From NCBI GenBank assembly GCA_947095535.1, contig OX352774.1, positions 233,951,825-234,015,824 of the forward strand: 64,000 bases of DNA, in the 5' to 3' direction. This DNA comes from Poecilobothrus nobilitatus. Its lineage: Eukaryota > Arthropoda > Insecta > Diptera > Dolichopodidae. Position 1 is the stretch's first letter. The number at the start of each line of letters is the position of its first letter. This document shows, piece after piece, positions 52,111 to 61,884 of this stretch. The notes under the pieces are model-generated. The model saw only the letters and a list, made by a program, of their open reading frames with translations. It did not search any database and was not told the origin of the DNA. A program made the position numbers and the translations under genes.

Positions 52111-53229
52111 ACATTTTTAAGTTCTCAATTCTTCTTCTTTAACGATTATTTACAATTTGTTTTGGTCTTGCGCCATTTAAAAAAATCTTTGGTTTTCATT
52201 TCGCCTTGTTTTAATTTATATGCATTGTAGTTGATACATAGATATAAAAAATGAGTTGCAATTATTAAATTGATGCATTAAAACACTTATATATATTTTG
52301 AATAAATGCAAGAATATTCTTTGAATAGACCGATCAAAGGTCAAAAAGAGCTAATGCGGCATAAATTAAAGTAAAACACATTTAACTACAAAAAAAAAAA
52401 CTTTTAAATATTAAAAATTTCAACATTTTCCGGCATTTTTCTAATCGTAATTTATCACAAAAATATTAAATAATATAATTCCCCCTTATTGATATTATTT
52501 ATTATTTTTTTGTGTAAAAAAAAAATGGTATGCCGAAATCTTTATTAATTATATGCAATTAATAACTTTAAAATGACTTTTCCGTTTTTTATTTTTTATT
52601 TCAACTTTAAAACAAACCCATTTTTAACAGTTTCTAGTGAAAAATTTTAAGTTTTTTTTTTTTTTAGAAAAATATAAATTCCAAAAAAAACAAAATATTT
52701 TTCTATACTATTGTTTTCTTCTTCAAAAAAAATTTTTTTCAATATGACAATAATTCATAATTTCTTTTTTTCTTTATTATATGCTCCAATTACATAAAAT
52801 ATGCTCATAATCCCTTTTCTTCTTTTGTATCATTTTGGGAATTAAAAATGTATTAAAGTTTTTTTATTTTTTTTTTTGACATATTAAGGCTGAGTTGAGT
52901 TTTACAAAAAAAAAAAATATTTTGGGGTTTTTTTTATCGTATTCATTAAAAAAACAATAAAATTTTATGAATTCAATGGGTTTTATAATAAAATGACATT
53001 TTTGTTGAATTTTGATAGTACGTACTGGAAAATCGTGCCAACATACTTAATATTTCTGAAAAGGTATAATACATATACAAACTTTTAATTAAAGGTAAAA
53101 AAAATATCATAAGTACTGTGAAACCAAAAGGTTTATAAAAAAAAAAAAACCTTACTTTATCTTTTCCTTCCATATTAACTTTCGATTTTATTTCCGTAAT
53201 AAAATTCGTGAATTCAAAAAACAAATAAC

Positions 53230-53985
53230 GTAGAATGAAAACCAATGGTTTTTAAAAATGCACATTTGGAACTTGCGCCAACATTTGGAAATTTTCTTAT
53301 ATTTTTATATATGAGAAAAAAATGTTAATAATCAAGAGACACTTTTTCCAATTTATTTTAAGGGAACGATGCATATTTAGGAAAAGCTTCTAATACACGT
53401 AAAAACATAATCTTGAAGCTTTAATTTTTATTTTGGTCAATTTTGTATAGGTGTCTAAAAATAACAAATTTTCTATATTTGAGCTTATTACGGATCCTTC
53501 TCTAACTGGGGATGCTACAAAAAAAAAATGGCGGTAACAATTCTAAAAGATCTTTCTTTCCTGAAAATTGCAAGGGTCTATCTAAAAGTATTGTGGAAAA
53601 TCTTGCAGAATTTTGCCTTTCCATAACGGTAAATTTTAGTAAATTTAAATACTAAATTTTAAAAAATTGTGCAATATTGATATGGCTTAAGTTTGTGTCG
53701 TTTGGCGTTTTAAGATTGAAAAAATGTTAAGCATATCTCACGATCTCACAACATATTAGCACTTTTTCATATTATAAGAGTCTTCAGCTCCCTAACGGAC
53801 GGACCTACATAAAAAACTTGTTCTACAACATTAAGTTTTTTTTTTCGTATGCATGGCGAAAATTTCATTGCACTATCTTAAACGGTGTAGAAGTTTTGAA
53901 AATAGACGGAACTACAGACGGACGAATGAACAGAATTAAACTAATAGGTAAATTTCAGAAATATTTTTTAAAAAATGTGCTAAAA
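53230..53985 (-). mobile_element. Rep-B element, single-unit copy
   Basis: It has the right-end signature 'gtagaatgaaaaccaatggttt' with 'aatgcacatttgg', a core with 'acaaattttctatatttgagcttatta' and 'ccataacggtaaattt', and at the other end 'acggacgaatgaacag' and 'aaatgtgcta'. It is more diverged than the copy at 58269. The 60-codon ORF at its right end is a shadow of the repeat. Confidence 0.7.
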
Positions 53986-55977
53986 AAAAACAAAAAATAA
54001 AAAAAACTAAATTTTAAAGTTCATTAATGAAAGTGAATTTTATTTATTGTGAACTTTAATGAATTTTATTCACTTTCATTGTTGACCTTTACCGAGATGA
54101 AGTTGGGGAGAAGAAGGGAAGATTCAATTTCAAAAAGGCTAATTATTAATAAATAAACTTAAAAGATTAATTAATTTTTAATACTTTTCAGATTTCAATG
54201 AATTGAAAATGATTTTTTTTTGCTTTGCCTTATTTTTTTTTTCTTTTTACATAATATGACACCTTTAAAACATTCATTAGGTACCTACGAAATGATACTT
54301 CATGATTTTCAAAAAAAATAAAAAACTATTCATATATAATTTGAAGGCCTACGAGATATAAAAACAAAAACTTTTTTAAGAAAAGCAAATTTAAAAACAT
54401 GGTTGGAATAGATGTAAAGGTGGAACGAAAGCACAAATTTAGAAAAAGAATTTTATAACTGTAATAAAAATTTTTATTAAAGCTCTTCTGTTTCTTTTCG
54501 AATTTTTTTCTCTTTTATAATATTATTAGTCGTATATTTGGCTTTAAGCATTTTTTTAATATTTCTGGCTGAGCTAATGCGTCAGTAATCACTGAACTCT
54601 AGATATGTAGTGAGCCTTCAAAAACTTATGGATACAAAGATTATTTATTATGGTTTCCAGATGTTGATTGAATGATTTTAAAATTTACAGAACTTGCCAT
54701 TTTTATTACATTTTTTTTCTATTTTTATTACATCCAATTAATAATGCAGAGTATTTCAAAAATTTTTGTTATGATTTAAATCAAGAGCAAAGTGAAAGAA
54801 AAGAGAGATCGGATAGGAAAACTTAATATTATAATAGTAGAATATGTATTTAAAAAAAAATATTTAAATTTTGCATTGAGTCAGGAAGAATAATTGAATA
54901 AGAATAGCGAATTTTTATAAAAGTACTCTTAAGAGTAGGTGTTAAGATTTTACGAATATGACTTTATGAATCGAACCTTAGTGATTTTATTTGTATTATC
55001 GTTTTACGTAAGATTTACGTTTTTTCGTTGATAGAATTCAGAACTTGAATGAAAACCTAACTTTTGTTCATGTAAAATACTTCTTTCAATTTAAAAATCA
55101 ATTTTATAAGTCAATAATTCTAAGAAAACCATGCATTACGTTTCATCAAATTCGTCATTAAGGGTAGGGTAGAAAAAAAAGTTCACTTCTGCAAAAAAAA
55201 AAAACAAACTGTCTTTATTACAATAGAAAGATAGACAAAATATCATATTTTTTTGTTCAATTAAACATAAACGTTTTGCCATTCAATTTTAAAATTTAAC
55301 TTAAACTTTTAATTTCATAGCATGTTTAAAAAACAAATGATGAAATTGCAAATTTTGTTTTTTTTTTCATATATTTAATTTTTTATAGTTAAAATTGTCT
55401 AATCTTTAAATTCATTATTTAAGCTTTACAACATAGTAATGGGTTCTGATTTATTATTCAATATAAAATTTGTTGCAATAATGTAATTAGAGCTATCAAA
55501 CAAAATTATTTTCTATTTATAATTAGGATATTTTTTATTTAAAGATTTTAATTTGAAGAATCAGTAAAAATTAGTGAATTAAATACATGTTGAGCTTATT
55601 TAGGTAAGCATTACTTTAGTTTGTTGTGTCGTGAGTCGTGGTGACTATGAAGATTTTAGCAATTCTGAAGCAAATTATGTTGGGTCCCCACCTCTCAATG
55701 GTACTTCTTGTTTAGTTTTTCTTTTTAGTAAACTGAAACTCTTTAAATTGAAAAATGTTGATACTTAAAATATGCTTTGCAGAAATCTATTTATAAAAAA
55801 TTGTAGAACACATTAAAAAATTAAGCTTTGAGGAAATATTATTTTTTAAAAATTATTATTATCAATTTTCATTTTTTTACCCAAGACTTAAACGCTTTTC
55901 GTAATGAGTTAAATTTCGGAGACTATACGATTAAATTGTGTTTTTAAATAAGTTTTATATAGTATAATATTTATTCT

Positions 55978-56172
55978 CAAGGGCCTCGGTAGCCTAGTGG
56001 GTAAAAGCGTATAAAATACGCTGTACACACTGTGGGAATGTGGGTTCGAATCCCACACACATCCTAAGAGTTATTTCCCCTTACGACATTTACAGCCACG
56101 CCTGAACAGGAAAAGTTGTGTAATTTCCTGTCCATGGTTATGTGGCAGAGAAATGCATTAAAAAAAAAAAAT
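55978..56172 (+). mobile_element. tRNA-derived SINE, full-length copy with TSD
   Basis: The head GGGCCTCGGTAGCCTAGTGG is tRNA-like, with an A box (tagcctagtggg) and, 50 bp on, a perfect B box (GGTTCGAATCC) in a T-arm hairpin. A non-tRNA body follows ('aagagttatttccccttacgac...ggcagagaaatg') and then a poly-A tail (56158-56171). The copy is bracketed by an 11-bp duplication ATATTTATTCT (55967-55977 and 56173-56183), the mark of LINE-mediated insertion. The anticodon arm is not foldable into a normal tRNA, so this is a retroposon and not a tRNA gene. It lies in the Pvf intron, antisense to the gene. Confidence 0.88.
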
Positions 56173-57931
56173 ATATTTATTCTGCAGTCAAAAGTGTTAT
56201 CCTACTCATTATGAAATATGAGTTTCTATTAACTTTCATTTTACTTTTTCTTTCTATTCAAATTTAATATAACAGAGAAAAGGCTGTTCTGTCAACCTAA
56301 ATATTCAATATGTGTATATATGTAATTAAATTTTTATTTTTAAATAATACCTTAGTTAATTCTCATTACTGCATGAAGTATTCTAACATTTAAAAATAAA
56401 ATTCTACCCACCCCTGAACTTCATTTGTTACGCAACATATTAAAAATTATGAAAATTAAATAAAATCATTAAAAAATAATCACACAATTTCAAACAATGA
56501 TTAATAATCTGGGAAATCATAAATTTTTGAAAGGAATATGACACTATTTTTAACACTACAGTTTAAAATCGCACAGCACGTTTTTTTATGCAAATTGATT
56601 GTAATGATTACAAATAAAAAGCAATGCAATTTAAGATTCTACAATGACTCTTAATTTTCATTATGCTTGTAAGTGTTAAAAACTATTATATTATATCATT
56701 CAACTGACTGTATAATGTGTGTTAACTGTAATAATACTATATGTAGCTAGTAATAATTCTATATGTAACTGTAATAATACTATATCTATATGTATACTAT
56801 AAAAAATTGCACTGGAATAGTGGATTCTTCTTTTTTTTAAGTCTATCGCAATGTAAAATAAAAATCACAAATTAAAAATTATATTTACGAGTAGGTAACT
56901 AACTGCTAATATGTGTTGCTTTAAGTTTATGCGAAGATTAACGATTTTTTGCCTTCGTTTTATTTCTTTTGTTTTTTCTTTTCAATATACATATACATAT
57001 TTTTTTAAAATTGTCATGGATTTTAAGCATATGAAACCACTATATAAATTCTTAAAAAAAACTATACTAAGTTTATTCTGACCAACCATTTAGGTATTGT
57101 TTTCTTTTCTACTAGAATAATTATTGGGAAAAATATCCATAAGATAGGTTTGTTTAAAACATTGTTTTTGTTTTTTATATTCTTGAATTCTAGAACAAAA
57201 CCTAACAAATTAAACTATTACCTAACAAAACTAACCACGTCCCTGCTATTTTCAAAAAAGAAAAATAAATGCTTCAATAATCACGAGACGAGGCATGAAC
57301 TTAGTGACAAAAACTCCATTGAAAAAACATCTAACGCTTCAATGAATGAATGAATATAAAGTAAGGTATTAGTAGTCAGAAAAAGTGTTAAAAAAGAAAA
57401 GTGCTAATGAAACTATATAGAACATGTATATCACATTAAATTTATTTCTAGAATTTTCTCTATATACAGTTTCAAAAAAAAGCACAAAATCCAATAGAAC
57501 AATAGACTATCGCTTTATTTTACATTATGTATTCTGATACGGCAGTTATTAAAACCTATGGATAATAAAACTGATGCTCTAAAGACTTCGTGAATGGTGC
57601 CTAATATATCAATAGTAGAAGTTTCGAAATAAAGAAAACAACCGTTCTTTCAACGAAAAATGGCATATATTTTTCAATAGTTTTATTACTGTACTAAAAT
57701 CCTAACAAGAAGTAACAATCTTATAATATTATGGACATTAAATGTGACAAATAGAAAGCTTCGATACGATAATCTGCATAACGGTAAACAATATTTAATA
57801 TAAATTTGCTTTTTCACTCGTAATTTGTACATCTTTTAAATATCATATTCAATTTTGAGATTTTAACGAGTATCAAATATTTACTATATTTTAGTGCTGT
57901 AACTGTTCAACATAGTATCTATATATATGTC

Positions 57932-57955
57932 CTATGTATGTATGTATGTATGTGT
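57932..57955 (+). repeat. (GTAT)n microsatellite
   Basis: About five tandem 'tatg' units in the long Pvf intron. Confidence 0.85.
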
Positions 57956-58268
57956 TATGCTAGTATTATTTAAATACTTTCAAAAACATATGCTATAATA
58001 TGGAATAAATTAAGTGTTAAAAATTAATTACTAACCATGAGTTCGTTATATGGGATTGAGTGTATCAATATAATATTATTATATTATTTAATGTACAATT
58101 TTTTAAGATGACTGGATACAAAATAAAAAAAAAAAAAATGAAAAATGTGAACATTGAATATAATTAAGTTCATAACAGTTATTTTTAGTTTTTTTTTTAT
58201 TTTAACTGTTATTAATGTTTGTTTAGATGAGATGAAAAAACCTTGGAGGTGAAGAAATAAAGAAACAA

Positions 58269-59585
58269 GGTAGAATGTAAACCAACGGTTTTTAAAAGCG
58301 CACATTTCCAAAACTCAATACAAACTGTTTAGAAGTGTGACTTACACAAAAATTTGAAAATTTAAGAAATTTTTTAGTAATAAGAAAAAACGTGAAAATA
58401 GGACATTTTTGAAATTTTGAGGGGCCGTAATTCCGGAATCCTAAATAACTAAGAAAAGCCGTTAACACACGTAAAAATATATTATTAAACCTTTAATTTT
58501 CATGTCTTGCCGACGAAAAATTTGTACAGGTGCCTAAGTTACAGGTGTCTAAAAATAGCAAATTTTCAATTTTTGAGGCGTAATAACTCTTAAAGAGGGG
58601 GTGTTACCAAAAAATTTTCTGAAGGAAACTTATACTAATTCTAAAAGTTCTTTCTTGTCTCAAAACTTCAGGTTCCTATTTAAAGGCGTGCCGGAGTTAT
58701 GAAAAACGAAATTTCATGCAAAATGTGGTTTTCACATAACGGTAAATTTAAATAGTAAATTACAAAATATTACATAATTTTGATATTGTTTTATATAGAT
58801 AATAAAATTTTCGATCTTCTGGCGGTTTTAGATTGCAAAACTATTACGCACAGCCTGAGATATATACATCTGAAAATGGGGCTTTTTTGCAATTTTGAAG
58901 AGCTGCAACTTTGGAACCCTTTACAATTAAAATAAACCTTTAACACACGTAAAAGCATATTATTGTAGCTTTAATTTTTATATCTTGCAGAAGTAAAATG
59001 TGTACAGGTTCCTAAGTTACAGGTGTTGAAAAATAGCAAATTTTGAATTTTTAAGCCCTAATAGCTCATAAACAGGGGGTGGTCCGAAAAAATTTTCTGA
59101 GCAAACTTATACTAATTCTAAAAGTTCTTTCTTGCCTCAAAATTTCAAGCTTCTATCTAGAAGCGTGCCGGAGTTATGAAAGTAGAAAAATCATGCAAAA
59201 TTTGGTTTTCACATAACGGTAAATTTAAATACTAAATTTAAAAAAAATGTATAATTTTGATATTAATTTACAAAGATAAAAGAAACACCTGTCGAATGAA
59301 GTTTTCAGATTGAAAAAATATTAAGCAGAACATAAGATATATGCATTTAAAAATAGGGCTTTTTCAAAGTTTGAGGGGCTGTAGCTCCGTAATGGGGGGG
59401 GCTACATGAAAAAGTTGTTCCACAAAATTATTTTTTTTATGAGACCTACCTATGGTTAAAATTTTTTTTCTCTATCTTTAACGGTGTAGAAGTTTTGTAA
59501 ACAGACGGACGGACGGACGGACGGGCGGACAGAGTGAAACTAATAAGCACATTTTTTCAAAATTTTTTTGGAAATGTGCTAAAAA
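58269..59585 (-). mobile_element. Rep-B element, longest copy, with internal tandem duplication
   Basis: This is the reverse-complement counterpart of the copy at 14172, with both ends present: gtagaatgtaaaccaacgg at the left and ggaaatgtgctaaaaa at the right. The core unit occurs twice about 478 bp apart: 'gcgtgccggagttatgaaa' at 58686 and 59163, and 'gtacagg(t/g)...cctaagttacaggtg' at 58524 and 59002. A (GGAC)n run occupies 59501-59530. Length 1.3 kb against 0.8 kb for one-unit copies. No coding capacity. It lies in the long Pvf intron, same strand as the gene. Confidence 0.78.
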
Positions 59586-60214
59586 GAGTTATAAAGATAG
59601 GTCATGACTCTGGTTTATTTAAGTTAACATGGGATTTTATAAATTACAACATACATGAGAGACATAAACGTTAGTATTGAATTTCATTTTCATTTCATTT
59701 GAAGATGTAAATTGAAATTTTTCATGTTTTGAAGCTTAAAAAAATCTTTGATTAAAGAAAATATTAAAATATTTCAATCAAATTTAAAAATGAAATCAAA
59801 AATTGTTGTAATTCAAGATTTTTATTTTAAAAATTTATTATGCGATGTTATTACATTTTTATTATTATTGTTATGACAAGTTGTAAAGTTTTGCTTTTTT
59901 TTTTAAATCATGTCATTTTTTTCATGATTATTAAAATATAATTAATAAATCAATTAATTTCTGTTGTAGTTATTTAAATATTTTTTAAATTAATACAAAT
60001 ACATTTTGATAATAAATTCTGTAATGTTAAAGTATTAATTAAAGATTATTTTAAAAATTTAATTATAATTTTTTACAAAAACTGACAATAGCGTATTTGC
60101 GTTAGTTAGTTATCACAAGCTTGAAATTCATTTGACTATATAGTACTTTACGAAATCTCATCTGCCTGTATTTTCATAAGCATGTACTATAATTTGACTA
60201 AATTTTATTTTCAA

Positions 60215-60560
60215 TTTAAAATAGTAGAGGTGCCGCCCCCAAAAACCCGTGTTTAACAATTTTTCTAAACCCTGATTTTGAACTCAACTCTAAAACTTCC
60301 GTAATTATTGTTTTACATACATATTCCAACAACAAAACGTTTAAAATAAATGGGCTACGGTACCTAAACTCCTGTTAAACAAGTTATTAAAAGCCTGATT
60401 CTGATGTGTATAAGTATGAAATTCCTCCTAATTTAAAACCAAATGCATATATATACATATTATGGAAAAAGCATAATAACCCTGATTTTTTATTCAAGTA
60501 TAAAATCTATCGAAATATTTCACATATACATTTTAACACAAAGAACTTTTCAAATTAAAT
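60215..60560 (+). repeat. Rep-A array, forward copy in the Pvf intron
   Basis: It begins 'atagtaga ggtgccgcccccaaaaac' and continues 'ctaaaccctgattttgaact', 'tacatacatattccaaca', 'ttaaaataaatgggctacgg', a second degraded unit, and the second unit type ('tatggaaaaagcataataac', 'cctgatttt', 'cacatatacattt'). Confidence 0.6.
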
Positions 60561-61349
60561 CCAGTCCAGTTAATCCTGTAAATAATGTTAAATTAAATCC
60601 ATAGTTAAATAACAACAGTTAAATGAAATATGGTTATATAAAATACAGTTAAATTATAATCCAGGTGACTTGCAAAAATATAGAAAACAAATTAAACTCT
60701 TAGCAAATTAAATACATGGCATATGACACCCTCTTGTTGTATTTAAAGTGATTTAGAAGAAAAAAGTTTGGACGAGATATGAAATCGAAAAAACGCTTTT
60801 AATCTGATTTGATTTTGGAAATTTGTTTTTAATAGTAAATTTTAACAAAATTTGTCACTTTTAAAATTTTTTTAACCATCTTTTCAAAATAAAAGTTATA
60901 ATATTGCTATGTTTGTTTCATTCTGTTCTTTTCACTTATCATCGGGCTGAAAAAAAATTCTGCAAAGTTTGAGATAAAGTAATAAAGTTTTAAGCATAAC
61001 GTCGATCTAATTAGGAAATTAATTTTATTTTGTGCGCTTGTATCCAACATCATTCACTTCATATTCGGAGATTACACTATATATTCTGTATTACTCTATG
61101 TTTGACCAACGACGTTATTAGAGGCTTAGAAAAATGAGGCATACTATTTAATGGATACAGTAAGTAGAATTTCAAATTGAAAAATGATCTATCGTTCAAT
61201 TTTCTTTGACAAAAGGGATATTTTGCAAATTTAAACTTAGCATAATCGGCCATTTTGCAACCGGTCATTTGAAATAATTCGGAAAAATATATTTGTTTAA
61301 TATAAATTTGATAGAATATTATTTGGATTTTAAGATAATTGTTGCGCAT

Positions 61350-61480
61350 ACTTATAATATTTAAAAAATTTGCTTATTTCCCGTTTCATTCTGTCCGTTC
61401 ATTTGTCTGTTTTCGAAACTACTACACGGTTTAAGATAAATCAATGAAATTTTAACGATGGATAGCAGTCTAGAACAATT
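61350..61480 (+). mobile_element. Rep-B fragment next to a Pvf exon
   Basis: 'ctgtccgttcatttgtctg', 'ttttcgaaactactacacgg' and 'ttttaacgatggatag' match the left part of Rep-B. It ends about 190 bp from the splice donor of the exon at 61673, inside the intron. Confidence 0.5.
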
Positions 61481-61672
61481 TTTTTATATATTTCAACGTA
61501 GAACGGAATTTATCAAAATTAATTTTAGATAATCTGTTTTATACTAAATTTTAATAAATAATTAAATATTTGACATTTCGGTTCAATAAGTTAAATTAAG
61601 TTAACATACATAAATATTAACATACAACATACATTAACATACATAAATAAAAATAAATAAATAAAAACTTAC

Positions 61673-61884
61673 ATAAAAGAATAAATCCACTTCTTGAGTT
61701 TTTTTGGCAACACATGTTTTTAAATCTGATGAACAACAACCGGTATCATCACTACATCTATGCAATATTGTACAATGTGGTACATATTTTTTTGATGCAT
61801 CACCCTGTATTCTTTCAATACGTGGTTTTGGTATTGAACAACTAGCTTCACGATTTATTTTTGTTACATGTGCTGTAGCTAAAT
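61673..61884 (-). CDS. Pvf: Pvf coding exon with cystine-knot core (first recognised exon)
   Basis: This is an internal exon of a secreted PDGF/VEGF-related growth factor, the insect ligand class of the receptor tyrosine kinase PVR. Read on the minus strand it opens after a TTTTTCAG acceptor and closes at a GTAAGT donor. Of its 212 nt, the first two complete a codon begun upstream (phase-1 intron) and the rest give 70 codons. The segment PHCTILHRCSDDTGCC fits the PDGF signature (P-x-C-x(4)-R-C-...-C-C) closely, with T where L/V is usual. Six of the eight knot cysteines lie here: CSIPKP, PHC, RC, GCC and KTC. The exon ends in EVDLFFY, the strand before the last two knot cysteines, which the next exon supplies. 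No start codon or signal peptide is present, so at least one 5' exon is missing, either within 61885-64000 unrecognised or beyond the edge. Family assignment is firm; which Pvf paralogue is not decidable here. Confidence 0.93.

Larger units (their letters stand above)
43698..61672 (-). other. Pvf long intron (18.0 kb), repeat-filled
   Basis: A GT...AG intron of 17,975 bp, phase 0, splitting the cystine-knot domain between its sixth and seventh cysteines. It contains three full or partial Rep-B copies plus a small one beside the donor, a 750-bp TIR element, two SINE copies, one Rep-A copy and a (GTAT)n microsatellite. The unlabelled stretches (about 43.7-48.2, 49.0-50.2, 52.1-53.2, 54.1-55.9, 56.2-58.2 and 59.6-60.2 kb) are A+T-rich and show no coding or RNA signal to me. 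Confidence 0.85.

Noticed and set aside
53818..54000. 60-codon plus-strand ORF
   Set aside because: Shadow of the reversed Rep-B copy, including its GGAC run.
54026..54080. Inverted repeat aatgaaagtgaa / ttcactttcatt considered as transposon ends
   Set aside because: Arms are only 12 bp and 31 bases apart, with no target duplication; a simple local palindrome beside a Rep-B end.
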